64,000 nt of DNA from assembly GCA_905182425.1 (NCBI GenBank), contig CAJJBP010000001.1, positions 62,001 to 126,000 on the forward strand, in the 5' to 3' direction. Both the position numbers and the translations under genes were made by a program. Shown here in pieces: positions 19,467 to 29,344 of the stretch; position 1 is the stretch's first letter; every line of letters begins with the position of its first letter. The stretch comes from an uncultured Planktomarina sp. Lineage in GTDB: Bacteria; Pseudomonadota; Alphaproteobacteria; Rhodobacterales; Rhodobacteraceae. The notes below the pieces were generated by a model that was not told where the DNA came from, ran no database searches, and was given only the letters and a program-made list of their open reading frames with translations.

Positions 19467-19844
19467 ATGAACACCCAACTAACGGACAGTTTTGTGATGA
19501 CCGAAAAGAAAAAACGTGAACATTTTGTTTTTACCCTTCTTGTTGAAGTTGGACGCAAAGAAGGCGACGGGCTACCTCAAGATGCCACAGGGGGTGCACT
19601 CATGGTCTATGCAAGTGGCGTTGATGAGGCCGAAGCTGTGCGGGAAACCGTCGCTATTTTGAAGCAGGCTGAATTGGCCCCACTAGATGTCACTGGTTAC
19701 GGTACATTGGCTGAGCGTCTGGAGGAAGGTCATGATATCGCCCAAGACGAGCGAGACCTGATGCAACGCGCCTTGGACGAAAACAGCGTTGTGGTTGCAC
19801 AAATGACTCCCTTTTATGAAAATGCTCCGAAAGGAGCACACTAA
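19467..19844 (+). CDS. Conserved protein of unknown function, co-transcribed with dapE
   Basis: This 125-residue acidic cytoplasmic protein (no signal, no membrane segment) has [22 protein letters not shown] and [38 protein letters not shown]. The alternation suggests a small alpha/beta fold. The stop TAATG overlaps the dapE start by one base, so translation is coupled. The start is uncertain: ATG 19467 or ATG 19497 (MTEKKKREH). Neither has a good ribosome site. I do not recognise a function. Confidence 0.7.
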   Translation: MNTQLTDSFVMTEKKKREHFVFTLLVEVGRKEGDGLPQDATGGALMVYASGVDEAEAVRETVAILKQAELAPLDVTGYGTLAERLEEGHDIAQDERDLMQRALDENSVVVAQMTPFYENAPKGAH

Positions 19845-20974
19845 TGATTGATCCGGCATCGCTAACCGCCGACCTAATCCGCTGTGCCAGCGTCACTCCA
19901 ACTGAGGGGGGCGCTTTGGTTTTGCTTGAAAAACTACTTTCTAAGAATGGCTTTAGTTGCACCCGAGTTGACCGTGGTGGCGTATCAAACCTATTTGCTC
20001 GATGGGGCACTGGGAAAACATTCGGCTTTAATGGTCACACAGATGTGGTGCCTGTGGGTGATATTGATGCGTGGAGCGTTGATCCATTCAGCGCAGAAAT
20101 AATAGATGGCTGGATGTATGGCCGTGGTGCAACTGACATGAAATCTGGCGTTGCAGCTTTCGCAGCGGCAGCCATTGATTTTGTATTGCAAACCCCACCT
20201 GACGGATCTGTGGTTCTAGCGATCACAGGTGATGAAGAGGGTCCCGCTAAGGACGGCACGTTAGCCCTGCTTGATTGGATGCAATCTAAAGGCGAAAAAA
20301 TGAATGTCTGCCTTGTTGGGGAACCCACTAATCCAAATGAAATGGGCGACATGATGAAAATTGGTCGCCGTGGGTCCTTGAACGCCCATTTCACAGTTAT
20401 TGGTCAGCAAGGTCATTCGGCATACCCTCATCGAGCGAATAACCCTTTGCCAGCTATGACCCGTTTAATGGACACTCTGGCTTCAAGTACATTAGACCAA
20501 GGAACTGAGCACTTTGATCCATCTACCATTGCCATCGTGACAATTGATACCGGCAACCCGGCTACCAACATAATACCTTCTCAAAGCCATGCGACTGTAA
20601 ACATTCGCTTTAACGACATCCATTCCAGTGCAAGTCTGACAAAATGGTTAGAAGTGCACACACAAAAAATAGGTGCCAAATTCGGTGTCGAAATCGAAAT
20701 GCGGGTCCACATCTCAGGAGAGAGCTTCTTTACGCCGCCAGGGGAATTATCTAATCTTGTCGCCCGTGCTATCCAAGTTGAAACCAACAGGGTTCCAGAA
20801 ATGTCCACGAGTGGTGGAACTTCAGATGCACGTTTCGTGAAACATCATTGCCCAGTGGTGGAGTTCGGCCTCGTCGGAAAAACTATGCACCAAGTTGATG
20901 AGCGTGTAGAAGTAGCACAAATACATCAACTTAAATCCATATATTCGCGAATTTTGCGTGATTACTTCACCTAA
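19844..20974 (+). CDS. dapE: Succinyl-diaminopimelate desuccinylase
   Basis: This 376-residue M20 family metallohydrolase splits N-succinyl-LL-DAP to LL-DAP and succinate. The metal-site motifs are [11 protein letters not shown] (H65), RGATDMKSG (bridging D98) and [12 protein letters not shown] (general base Glu with next ligand). The dimerisation domain follows at about 180-290, and ...[10 protein letters not shown] lies near the C-terminus. It starts inside the stop of the upstream ORF, and its own end overlaps the next gene, so at least three genes are coupled. With dapD it completes the succinylase branch for lysine and peptidoglycan. Confidence 0.95.
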   Translation: MIDPASLTADLIRCASVTPTEGGALVLLEKLLSKNGFSCTRVDRGGVSNLFARWGTGKTFGFNGHTDVVPVGDIDAWSVDPFSAEIIDGWMYGRGATDMKSGVAAFAAAAIDFVLQTPPDGSVVLAITGDEEGPAKDGTLALLDWMQSKGEKMNVCLVGEPTNPNEMGDMMKIGRRGSLNAHFTVIGQQGHSAYPHRANNPLPAMTRLMDTLASSTLDQGTEHFDPSTIAIVTIDTGNPATNIIPSQSHATVNIRFNDIHSSASLTKWLEVHTQKIGAKFGVEIEMRVHISGESFFTPPGELSNLVARAIQVETNRVPEMSTSGGTSDARFVKHHCPVVEFGLVGKTMHQVDERVEVAQIHQLKSIYSRILRDYFT

Positions 20975-21548
20975 ATTTCGTCAGCGATTGGTTGTTATGG
21001 TCAAGGAACCACGTCCCGGGCGCGTAAAAACTAGGATTGGAGCATCGCTTGGAATGACCACGGCCGCCTGGTGGTTTCGACATCAATCTCAAAAGTTACT
21101 GCGCGAATTAACAGATCCACGCTGGGATTTGATTTTGGCAGTGACACCTGATTATGAGGGTCTTAGAAGTCGTGTTTGGCCGTCACACATTGCACTTCTT
21201 GCCCAGGGTCAAGGCTCTCTTGGGGAACGAATGAAAAGCATATTCCAAAGCTTACCACCCGGCCCAACGTGCATCATTGGAGCAGATATTCCAGGAATAA
21301 CTCGTTCGCATATTTTGGATGCATTTCATAGTCTTGGAAATCATCAAGCCACCTTTGGTCCAGCAGAGGATGGGGGATACTGGCTAATTGGTCTAAAAAG
21401 ATTACGTCCAGCACCACACGGAATTTTTGAAGGCGTTCGCTGGTCAAGTGCAACAACATTGCAGGATACTAAGGACTCTCTCAAAGGCTTAAGCATCACC
21501 GAAGTGGCAACACTTAAAGATTTTGATGAGGCAGCAGATCTTATATAG
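20958..21548 (+). CDS. DUF2064 / TIGR04282-type glycosyltransferase-like protein
   Basis: This 196-residue protein has the nucleotide-sugar transferase core of DUF2064: [55 protein letters not shown] and FEGVRWSS. The family is annotated as 'rSAM/selenodomain-associated transferase 1' and, in some marine bacteria, as part of arsenosugar synthesis. It starts at GTG 20958, overlapping the dapE end by 17 bases. No radical-SAM partner (ArsS-type) lies next to it, so its role here is open. Confidence 0.8.
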   Translation: MITSPKFRQRLVVMVKEPRPGRVKTRIGASLGMTTAAWWFRHQSQKLLRELTDPRWDLILAVTPDYEGLRSRVWPSHIALLAQGQGSLGERMKSIFQSLPPGPTCIIGADIPGITRSHILDAFHSLGNHQATFGPAEDGGYWLIGLKRLRPAPHGIFEGVRWSSATTLQDTKDSLKGLSITEVATLKDFDEAADLI

Positions 21549-21560
21549 CTTGAGTGGCAA

Positions 21561-21971
21561 TCAGGTGGCCAAAGCCGCTTCTAAAGCAATATCAAACAAA
21601 GCTTTAATACTTTTACGCGACGTACCTGCAACATTACGACCAAGCTCAACTTCGCCCCTAAGCACGACCAAAGTTGATCGGCGCGGTATGTCTAACTGTT
21701 TCGCCAATTCTGCGCGCCCATATAGATCATAGTCAATCCGAACAAAAACAATATTAGCCTCATAGTCAGCATTTTCATTCCATAGCGCTGCCATAATCCT
21801 TTTTTGAGCGGCACAGGTCGTGCACCAATCGGTAGCGTACGTTAAAAATACCGTTTTACCCTCTGCTAGTAGTGACCTTACCAGCCCCGGTTCATAGTCT
21901 ATCGAGGCCAACCCAAGGCTCGGAAGGCCTGCCAACGCTAAAGAAGAAAAAGTAAATGCACGACGATCCAT
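21561..21971 (-). CDS. Periplasmic thioredoxin-like protein
   Basis: This 136-residue protein has a Tat/Sec-like N-terminus (MDRRAFTFSSLALAGLPSLG) and a thioredoxin active site WCTTC, with cis-Pro in RRSTLVV. AGGAG precedes the ATG at 21971. It begins just downstream of the CcdA-type gene (gap of 20 bases). Together they look like a split DsbD: the membrane part passes electrons from cytoplasmic thioredoxin to this periplasmic protein, which then reduces disulphides such as those of apocytochromes. Confidence 0.85.
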   Translation of the reverse strand: MDRRAFTFSSLALAGLPSLGLASIDYEPGLVRSLLAEGKTVFLTYATDWCTTCAAQKRIMAALWNENADYEANIVFVRIDYDLYGRAELAKQLDIPRRSTLVVLRGEVELGRNVAGTSRKSIKALFDIALEAALAT

Positions 21972-21991
21972 ATCTAAACTCCTATGTAATT

Positions 21992-22705
21992 TTAATATCG
22001 GACTGAAAGGTCCTGAAGCCATAATGGCAGATTTTGTACAGCCCATATTTCGAACATGTGATGAACCTTAAACAAGATCATCATACCAACTAGAATTAAT
22101 ATCCATCCCAAAATATTTTGTGCACTAACTGAAAGTTTGCGTATAAGACGCTTTCTGCGTTTCAAAATACTTCGAGTACCATAGGCCAGTAAAAATATCA
22201 CGTTAGAAACACCGGCAGCAAAACTGATCATAATAGACGTCGACCAAAGTAATGATCCGCCACCACTTGCAAGCGCAATCGCACCTCCAAGGGTCGGACC
22301 GATGCACGGAGACCAAAGGGCGCCCAACAATACTCCAGCAAAAAACTGACCAATCAGACCACTTTGATCCATACTATTCAGTTGGCTATCTGCCTGCGAA
22401 GAAACGCCATCTGTCAACCAAGAAAATAAAACTACAGCTCTGGGCACCAATAGGACCACTCCAAAACCAATCATTAAAGATGCCGCAATACGTGAGATAG
22501 TTTCTGGATGAATTCCCAGAGCTGCGCCAAAGGCAGACACAATAACTCCAAGCGACACGAACGCCAAACTCATGCCAGCTGCCAAAGCGATTGGACCAAA
22601 CCTATTCACCTGCAGAGCGGTTGCTAATACAATTGGTAAAACCGGTAAAACGCAAGGGTTTATAAGTGTTAATAAACCTGCGAGGTATCCAAATAGAATT
22701 TCCAT
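21992..22705 (-). CDS. CcdA/DsbD-type membrane thiol-redox transporter
   Basis: This 237-residue protein has six or so membrane segments. The two redox cysteines are in TLINPCVLPVLPIV (helix 1) and LGALWSPCIGPTLGGA, the signature of the CcdA/DsbD transmembrane domain. It shuttles reducing power to the periplasm, normally for cytochrome c maturation. The thioredoxin-like gene follows immediately. The length matches short CcdA proteins rather than full DsbD. Confidence 0.88.
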   Translation of the reverse strand: MEILFGYLAGLLTLINPCVLPVLPIVLATALQVNRFGPIALAAGMSLAFVSLGVIVSAFGAALGIHPETISRIAASLMIGFGVVLLVPRAVVLFSWLTDGVSSQADSQLNSMDQSGLIGQFFAGVLLGALWSPCIGPTLGGAIALASGGGSLLWSTSIMISFAAGVSNVIFLLAYGTRSILKRRKRLIRKLSVSAQNILGWILILVGMMILFKVHHMFEIWAVQNLPLWLQDLSVRY

Positions 22706-22785
22706 ACGCCCTAAATGGGCTGATAAACCTAGTTTGTCAGCCCCTAATCGGCTTACAGTCAGTCACTCCCTCGTGGGGTTTTATC

Positions 22786-23649
22786 TCAAATGTTGCGCGA
22801 GGTTTGTACTACAAAGATACCAGCCATTATTACTATAACGCCAACGGCATCCCAGATACCTAGGCTTTCACCTAGGAATATGGCAGCTATTAAGACGCCA
22901 AAGAAAGGGTTTAAAAAGTGGAATGTTGCAGCACGGACAGCTCCAATACGGCCCACCAACCAAAACCAGATGAAAGTTGCCAAAAGGCCTGGCATTAAAA
23001 CCGTATAAGAAAAAGCTAACAACAGCTTGGGCGTCCAGACAACTTCCCATTCCTCAAATACTACGCCGGGAAATGCAAGAATGATGGCACCAACCAACAT
23101 CTGCAAGCCAACTATCATTAAAAGATTACCGCCCGAGGATACACCTCGCATCGACAGCGTAGCAACTGTGATGGATAAAACACCAACAATACAAAGAATA
23201 ATACCAAAGAAATCAGTGCCGCCTTGGATTCGAACTCCCATAATCAAAGCAGCACCAATCACACCTACGATAAGCCCCCAAACGCCTACAATTGGCAGTT
23301 TCTCTTTAAACCAAACCCATCCCACCAGACCGACTAGAAGAGGCATGGTCGATGCGATTATAGAAGCCAGTGATGCCTCAATTGTTTGCATGGCTACAAA
23401 GTTAAGCCCCAAGTAAAGAGCATTTTGACAAAGACCAAAAATGAAGATGGTCTGCCATTGTGCCCTATTCAGCCGCCAAGTTTGGCCCAAAAGGCGAGCA
23501 AGCCCTACACCAATGAGCCCAGAGATTAGGAACCTTAACGAGAGGGATAGAAGTGGCGGAGCCTCTGCAACAATAACGCGGGCAGATGTAAAAGCAGACG
23601 ACCAGATCAGCGCAAACGCTAGACCCGCCAAAATTGCGCGTATATCCAT
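22786..23649 (-). CDS. EamA/DMT-family permease
   Basis: This 287-residue protein has about ten hydrophobic helices and the EamA signature GLAFALIWSSAFTSARVIV at the N-terminus, with a second repeat from LCIVGVLSITVATLSMRG. It is probably an exporter of a small metabolite; the substrate is unknown. It is transcribed in the same direction as the CcdA pair, with an 80-bp gap, and may be independent. Confidence 0.85.
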   Translation of the reverse strand: MDIRAILAGLAFALIWSSAFTSARVIVAEAPPLLSLSLRFLISGLIGVGLARLLGQTWRLNRAQWQTIFIFGLCQNALYLGLNFVAMQTIEASLASIIASTMPLLVGLVGWVWFKEKLPIVGVWGLIVGVIGAALIMGVRIQGGTDFFGIILCIVGVLSITVATLSMRGVSSGGNLLMIVGLQMLVGAIILAFPGVVFEEWEVVWTPKLLLAFSYTVLMPGLLATFIWFWLVGRIGAVRAATFHFLNPFFGVLIAAIFLGESLGIWDAVGVIVIMAGIFVVQTSRNI

Positions 23650-23766
23650 CGTGGGCCTCTTTCTATTAACCTAACTTAGAACCGGTGGTGCTCAGCCCCT
23701 ACTAAGGCAAGTTTAACACCTCCATCAAATCTTTCAGCTTCTTACAATTAGAATTGGCATATTCAT

Positions 23767-23800
23767 AAAAAAAGCCTGTGCAGGAGTATCCTACACAGGC
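23767..23800 (-). terminator. Rho-independent terminator of the HU gene
   Basis: On the minus strand GCCTGTGTAGGA and TCCTGCACAGGC form a 12-bp stem (one mismatch) with a 3-base loop, followed by seven T residues. It lies 23 bases beyond the HU stop codon and is the clearest intrinsic terminator in the window. Confidence 0.88.
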
Positions 23801-23822
23801 CTTTAAAGATATAAATTTTTAG

Positions 23823-24110
23823 TTAGCCGTTAACGCTGTCTTTCAACGCTTTTGCAATAGTCATTTTAACTACTTTATCGGCTGCCTTTTGGAAGCTTTC
23901 GCCTGTCGCAGGATTACGAACCATACGTTCCGGACGTTCACGGCAATAGATTTTGCCCACACCAGGCAAAGTTACGGCACCGCCGCCTGAAACTTCGCTT
24001 GTGATCAAGCCGCAAATCGCATCAAGAGCCGAAGCAGCTGATTTCTTATCAGAGCCCATTTGGTCTGCCAAAGCAGCAACCAGTTGTGTTTTAGTCATAG
24101 GTTTAGACAT
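23823..24110 (-). CDS. hup: HU-family DNA-binding protein
   Basis: This 95-residue histone-like protein has the HU fold signatures KTQLVAALADQMGSDKKSAASALDAICGLI and TLPGVGKIYCRERPERMVRNPATGE; the latter is the beta-arm that inserts into the minor groove, with the proline in RNPATG. It compacts DNA and helps bend it. AGGAGAAAA precedes the ATG. It stands alone and is followed by a strong terminator, as expected for an abundant monocistronic transcript. Confidence 0.95.
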   Translation of the reverse strand: MSKPMTKTQLVAALADQMGSDKKSAASALDAICGLITSEVSGGGAVTLPGVGKIYCRERPERMVRNPATGESFQKAADKVVKMTIAKALKDSVNG

Positions 24111-24231
24111 TCATTTTCTCCTAACAAGCCCAACACCTTGGGCACCAATCATGTTTACTTAACTTCATATTGTGGTGAGACACAACAAATTGTGTAACAA
24201 TTATTAAAAAAAACTACAAAAAATCGTATTT

Positions 24232-25710
24232 TTATAGAAAAGCTGTCTCATTAAAGCTTCGAAGCTTACGAGAATGTATGCGTTCAAGGGGCATTTCTCT
24301 TAAAATCTCCATCGCACGAATTCCAATCATCAGGTGCCGAGCAACCTGGCTTTTATAAAAATCCGTCGCCATTCCAGGTAATTTCAACTCCCCGTGTAAT
24401 GGTTTATCACTCACACAAAGCAGCGTTCCGTAGGGCACACGGAAGCGATAACCATTTGCAGCGATCGTAGCGCTTTCCATATCAAGAGCAATTGCGCGAG
24501 ATTGACTAAGGCGATGAACGGGGCCAGATTGATCCCTTAATTCCCAATTTCGATTATCAATTGTGGCAACAGTTCCGGTTCGCATAACCTGCTTCAGATC
24601 GTACCCTTTTAGTTCCGTCACCTCTGCCACTGCTTGTTCGAGGCTAGTTTGAATTTCAGCCAGAGCTGGGATGGGTACCCATGCTGGCAAATCCTCATCA
24701 AGAACATGATCTTCTCGCAGATAGGCATGACCAAGCACAAAATCTCCCAAGTTTTGCGAATTACGCAATCCAGCGCAATGCCCGACCATTATCCATGCAT
24801 GTGGCCGAAGAACAGCAACATGATCTGTGGCGGTTTTCGCATTAGATGGGCCAACACCGATATTTATCAAAGTGATTCCGCTACCATCAGCACGCTTCAA
24901 ATGATAGGTTGGCATTTGAGGCATTTTGGGTTGAGCCTGAAACTGCTCTGAACCAGAATGTATTGTTTGGTTGCCTGTACCCACAAAAGCCACATAACCA
25001 CTTGACGAATTATCGAGTTGATCACGCGCAAAAGCTTCAAACTCTTCCACATAAAACTGGTAATTTGTAAATAAAACATGATTTTGGAAATGAACAGGGT
25101 CCGTTGCTGTATAATGAGCTAAACGCGCCAATGAATAATCTATTCGTTGGCCAGTAAAGAGGGCCAACGGCAACGAGTTATCACTCAATTTCTTTTCAAT
25201 TCCATTCACAATATCGTCGTTCGTTGTCGATAGGTCCGGTACATCAAATACATCACGTAGAGTGAAACCTCCCGCGTCTGGAGGTACAACCAAAGTGCTG
25301 TCATTTGCCACAGCAAAATGAACCGGAATCGGGGTTTTAGAATATCCAACTTGAACTTCCACACCATGGTTTTCCATCAAAAGGCTGAGCTGCTGTAGCA
25401 AGTAGCTTCGAAATAATGCAGGTCTGGTAATAGTTGTTGTATATGTCCCCGGACCACTTACGTGGCCAAAAGAAAGCCTGCTATCAACCGTTGCGTAGCT
25501 TGTGGTTGAGATTCTGACTTCCGGATAGTAGGCGCGGTAGCGCTCAACAGATCTACCAGCAGCCAAAACTTCTACAAATTTTTTACATAAAAAGTCAGCC
25601 GATTGAGTATAAAGCTGTATCAGTCGTGCGATCGCTTTTTCGGGGTCACTAAAACTTTCTGGAGGCGTATGCGCCGACAAAATATAAATATTGTCATTCT
25701 GCGATCTCAA
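24232..25710 (-). CDS. amn: AMP nucleosidase
   Basis: This 492-residue enzyme splits AMP into adenine and ribose-5-phosphate. The N-terminal AMP-nucleosidase domain (about 1-180, with RAYYPEVRISTT and GHVSGPGTYTTTITRP) is followed by a phosphorylase-like domain (VGTGNQTIHSGSE, VGHCAGLRNSQ, ALDMESATIAANGYRFRVPYGTLLCVSDKPLHGE). The start is TTG at 25710, overlapping the ade stop as TTGA, so it is coupled to adenine deaminase. Together they turn AMP into hypoxanthine through free adenine, a salvage/adenylate-balance route. Confidence 0.92.
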   Translation of the reverse strand: MRSQNDNIYILSAHTPPESFSDPEKAIARLIQLYTQSADFLCKKFVEVLAAGRSVERYRAYYPEVRISTTSYATVDSRLSFGHVSGPGTYTTTITRPALFRSYLLQQLSLLMENHGVEVQVGYSKTPIPVHFAVANDSTLVVPPDAGGFTLRDVFDVPDLSTTNDDIVNGIEKKLSDNSLPLALFTGQRIDYSLARLAHYTATDPVHFQNHVLFTNYQFYVEEFEAFARDQLDNSSSGYVAFVGTGNQTIHSGSEQFQAQPKMPQMPTYHLKRADGSGITLINIGVGPSNAKTATDHVAVLRPHAWIMVGHCAGLRNSQNLGDFVLGHAYLREDHVLDEDLPAWVPIPALAEIQTSLEQAVAEVTELKGYDLKQVMRTGTVATIDNRNWELRDQSGPVHRLSQSRAIALDMESATIAANGYRFRVPYGTLLCVSDKPLHGELKLPGMATDFYKSQVARHLMIGIRAMEILREMPLERIHSRKLRSFNETAFL

Positions 25711-27504
25711 TGCTGCGTTCCCTTTATAACCGAAGTCATCTCAAATTTTGTTACATCGACCAGACCTAAATCACTTATTCGCAATTCAGGGATCACAACT
25801 AAAGCAAGCAATGAGTGCTGCATGAAAGCGTTGTTGAGCGTACATCCGCAAACTGCCATAGCCGCAACCATCTTATCCGCTTTCGCTGCGACCAATGATG
25901 CCGGAGCATCTGACATCAATCCCGCTATAGGTAATTCGACAATGGATAACTCTTTACTATCTTTCCAAACACAAATACCGCCGCCCACGTCTCCCAACCG
26001 GTTCGCCGCGAGGGCCATATTTTCAAGACATGTCCCTACAACGATCATGTGATGGCTATCATGAGCTACCGTCGAGGCTATAGCCATGTTTCCTTTATAC
26101 CCAAATCCAGACACAAAGCCATTTGAAACAGAGCCCGTCGCTCGGTGACGTTCTACCAAAGCGATTTGGCAAACATCTCCCTTTGCTGAAACTTTTCCAT
26201 TTAGCACCGGCAAATTGACTTCTAGAGCTTTTGTAGGAGCCTGGTTTTCTACTACACCTATGACTCGTACATCTGCTGATGTGCTACCTTTAGGAGCTAA
26301 AATAGCAAAATCCCCAGCTGTTTTACTAGCCCCTAACCGCACAGTGTTACGTGCCTTTGACGGCCACTCAATATGGGGACATTCAGTTGTAATTTGTCCA
26401 GCCAAAGCAACAGTCTGGCCGCACGCGATCACTCGATCAATGGGCAGCAAGGTTAAATCGCTTGAGAAAACTAAGTCAGCTCGGCGGCCTGGCGCAATAC
26501 TTCCGATTTCTCGCTCCAGACCGAAGTGCGTAGCTGTATTAATAGTAGCCATCTGCAAGGCGATCATTGGATCACAGCCACACTCGATAGCATGTCGGAT
26601 CACCCGATTGATATGTCCGTGGTTAACCAAAGTTCCAGAATGGCTATCATCGGTGCATAAAATAAAATTACGAGAATCCAGCTTTTTTTCAGTAATTGCG
26701 GTTATTTGTGTTTTCACATCATACCAAGCACTCCCCAAACGCATCATCGATCGCATACCTTGGCGCACCCGCGCAATTGCGTCTTGTTCGCACGTCCCTT
26801 CGTGATCATCAGCTGGTCCACCCGCGGCGTAAGCGTGAAAGGCCGGACCGAGATCTGGACTTGCATAATGCCCACCGATGGTTTTCCCAGCACGCGCTGT
26901 TGCCTTCATTTCAGCTAACATTTGCGGATCACTATTAATGACACCTGGAAAATTCATCATTTCCCCTAGACCAATTATTCCTGGCCAATGCATGGCCTCA
27001 GCGACATCCTCAGAGCTGATTTCAAATCCTGTAGTCTCCAAGCCCGGAGCCGACGGCGCACAGCTAGGCATTTGGGTGAATATATTAATAGGCTGTTGCA
27101 AGCCTTCATCATGCATCAACTTCACACCATCCAAACCCATGACATTGGCAATCTCATGGGGGTCCGTGAACATTGTGGTCGTGCCATGAGGAATGACTGC
27201 GCGTGCAAATTCTGCTGGGGTCAGCATGCCGCTTTCAATGTGCATATGCCCGTCACAAAAGCCAGGCAACACAAATCCATCTGTTTCCAAAACCTCAGTA
27301 TTAGGGGCCAATACAATGGCTTGCATCGGGGCCTACGTAAGCAAAACGACTTGATTTTATAGCAACATCCCAACGCAGAATTTCACGCGTGTGAACGTTT
27401 GCGACTTTCCCACCAACAATGACCAAATCTGCAGCGGTGCGCCCTGCCGCTACATTTATCAGGTCAGCTGCACAATCCGGCCAAGATGGTATTTTGTTTT
27501 CCAT
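25707..27504 (-). CDS. ade: Adenine deaminase, reading frame interrupted by one +1 frameshift
   Basis: Adenine deaminase hydrolyses adenine to hypoxanthine and ammonia. The N-terminal ~65 residues (ATG 27504 to HCIGP) and the main body (NTEVLETDGFVLPGFCDGHMHIESGML...) lie in adjacent frames. The change is at 27303-27307, where GGCCCC-T-AAT would read IGPNTEV if one C or the T were removed. Corrected, it is 598 residues, normal for the family. Metal ligands are HMHIE, with the catalytic region TDDSHSGTLVNHGHINR. The rest of the gene is intact and it overlaps amn, so an assembly error is a serious possibility. Confidence 0.85.
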
Positions 27505-27596
27505 ACCACAGATTTTCCGATCTAGACGAAGGACGCAAGCCCCTTTAAAATCTTTTAGACATACAAAATGAACTAAAACGAAGATTTACCAGGGAA

Positions 27597-28019
27597 ATCT
27601 TAATAGTTCACAACCCAAACTGCGGCACATCAAGAAGCGTGGTTCGTACCACTACTGGTGCAGGCTACAAACCTAAAATTATTGAGCACTTAGAAACAGG
27701 CTGGAGCAAGTCACATCTTAAGTCCTTGTTCGAAGCAGCAGGTATTTTGGCCAAAGAAGCTTTGAGAGTGTCCAATACTCCAGCAGAAAAAATGGGGCTG
27801 ACAGCCCCAGAAGTTACACAAGACTAACTTCTGAAAGCCATGGTTACGAATCCAATTCTAGTCAATCGTCCCATTGTTGTCTGCAAAAATGGGGTGCGCC
27901 TCTGCCGGTCATCCGGGGTGGTTTTGGACTTGCTCGATCAGTGGCCAAATGCGCCTCACCCAAAAGAAGATGGAAGCCCAATCATCGACGCTACTGGGAG
28001 CGTTGTGTCTGGCGCCTAA
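27597..28019 (+). pseudogene. arsC: Arsenate reductase (glutaredoxin type, ArsC) pseudogene
   Basis: The + strand reads LIVHNPNCGTSRSVVR, with the ArsC active-site cysteine, then KIIEHLETGWSK, AAGILAKEALRV, a TAA at 27825-27827, and in the same frame LLKAMVTNPILVNRPIVV and GVRLCRSSGVVLDLLD. The family normally starts with ATG directly before the first strand. Here that position reads ATC/ATA, and no in-frame start is available before a GTG inside the active site. Lost start plus internal stop means a true pseudogene. ArsC reduces arsenate to arsenite using glutaredoxin. Confidence 0.85.
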
Positions 28020-28564
28020 CTTTTTAAAGTGATCCGACTTCAAACCTTTCCGACGTAATGTTTAGTCTTGTTGTCTTTACCACTTCTCAAAATGAACTTC
28101 TCCACCTGATTGCACGCCGTTGCAGCTATAGTTTGCATTATATTCTTTGACTGAACTGGTTGTGAGGAAAAGACACAAAACTCACGATGTAATTAATGGA
28201 TATGAACGAACCTAATGGTTGGGGTCGAAATCACAGTCTATTTATTTGGAACATAGGTTTGCTTGGTCTTTTTAGCACTACCCTCTCGCTATGTCCTTTT
28301 ACCCTCCAATCACTGACTCCAGGTATCCACGCAGTCCATCAGGGCCATATTTCTAATTACCAACGCACTAGGAATTAATGAGTTAACTTGCTCTTATCAT
28401 TGCGGACAGCTTCACGTTGCTACGCTTCAGCTTCATGTATGAGGTCGTACTTGGATCGTCCTAAAAGCAACATAATTTTCCTAGCACACAACAAATTAGT
28501 CGCAAAAGAGTAGATAGCCGCGTTAAGATTGGCTTTTATAGTTTTCAAATGAACGAGGTCACTG
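28020..28564. other. 545-bp intergenic stretch, no gene recognised
   Basis: Between the arsC remnant and the aldolase I see only short open frames with no family resemblance, such as 28196-28378 (60 codons). Two decayed genes flank the area within 2 kb, so eroded coding sequence is likely. GAGGTCACTG before 28565 is the ribosome site of the next gene. Confidence 0.3.
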
Positions 28565-29320
28565 ATGGTACAATCTAAACAGCTTCCAAATATGGATAAT
28601 TGGCAAGAGCGCGTTGATTTGGCCGCGGCCTTTAGATGGACTGTACGCTTAAATATGCATGAAGCAGTAGCGAACCACTTCAGCCTTGCGATAAACGAGG
28701 ATGGTACAAAGTTTCTGATGAACCCCAATCAAATGCATTTCTCACGGGTAAAGGCCTCTGATTTGTTGGTGGTTGATGCAAATGATCCAGCAAGCATGGA
28801 AGGTCCCGATGCACCTGATCCAACCGCTTGGGGCCTACATGGTGGTCTACACCGCTATTGTGCACATGCACGCTGTGCCATGCATGTGCATTCACCCTAT
28901 GCCACAGCGCTTGCAGCCTTAGCCGACAGCAACCTGCCACCTGTGGATCAAAACGGATGCATGTTCTTCAATCGTTATGTGATCGATAGTTCCTATGGTG
29001 GTCTAGCGTTTGAGGAAGAAGGCGAACGCTGTGCATCCCTATTTGATGATCCAAAGAAGAAAGTGATGATCATGGGGAACCATGGTATTTTGATTATCGG
29101 AAATACCGTTGCTGAGACATTTAATCGAATGTTTTATTTTGAAAGGGCCTGCCAAACATATCTGCTGGCCTTACAAACCGGCAAACCTTTGCGTGTGATA
29201 GAAGATGCGATTGCGGAGAAAACCGCACAAGAAATCGAAATCTACCCTGAACAAGACGCTCGCCACCTAGCCGAGCTCAAAGCTGTATTGGACGAAGAGG
29301 GTAGCAATTACTCCTCATAG
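28565..29320 (+). CDS. Class II aldolase/adducin family protein
   Basis: This 251-residue zinc-dependent aldolase-fold protein has RWTVRLNMHEAVANHFSLAI at the N-terminus, the zinc ligands in CAMHVHSPYATALAAL (HVH) and a third His in IMGNHGILIIG. The substrate is not known; relatives act on fuculose- or ribulose-phosphates, or are decarboxylase-like in secondary metabolism. It stands alone, with GAGG 7 bases before the ATG. Decayed genes lie on both sides. Confidence 0.88.
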   Translation: MVQSKQLPNMDNWQERVDLAAAFRWTVRLNMHEAVANHFSLAINEDGTKFLMNPNQMHFSRVKASDLLVVDANDPASMEGPDAPDPTAWGLHGGLHRYCAHARCAMHVHSPYATALAALADSNLPPVDQNGCMFFNRYVIDSSYGGLAFEEEGERCASLFDDPKKKVMIMGNHGILIIGNTVAETFNRMFYFERACQTYLLALQTGKPLRVIEDAIAEKTAQEIEIYPEQDARHLAELKAVLDEEGSNYSS

Positions 29321-29344
29321 AAATAGTAGGCCTATACGAAGCGG

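Noticed and set aside
28196..28378. A 60-codon open frame in the 28-kb intergenic region
   Set aside because: No family pattern, no ribosome site, and it lies in a decayed stretch.
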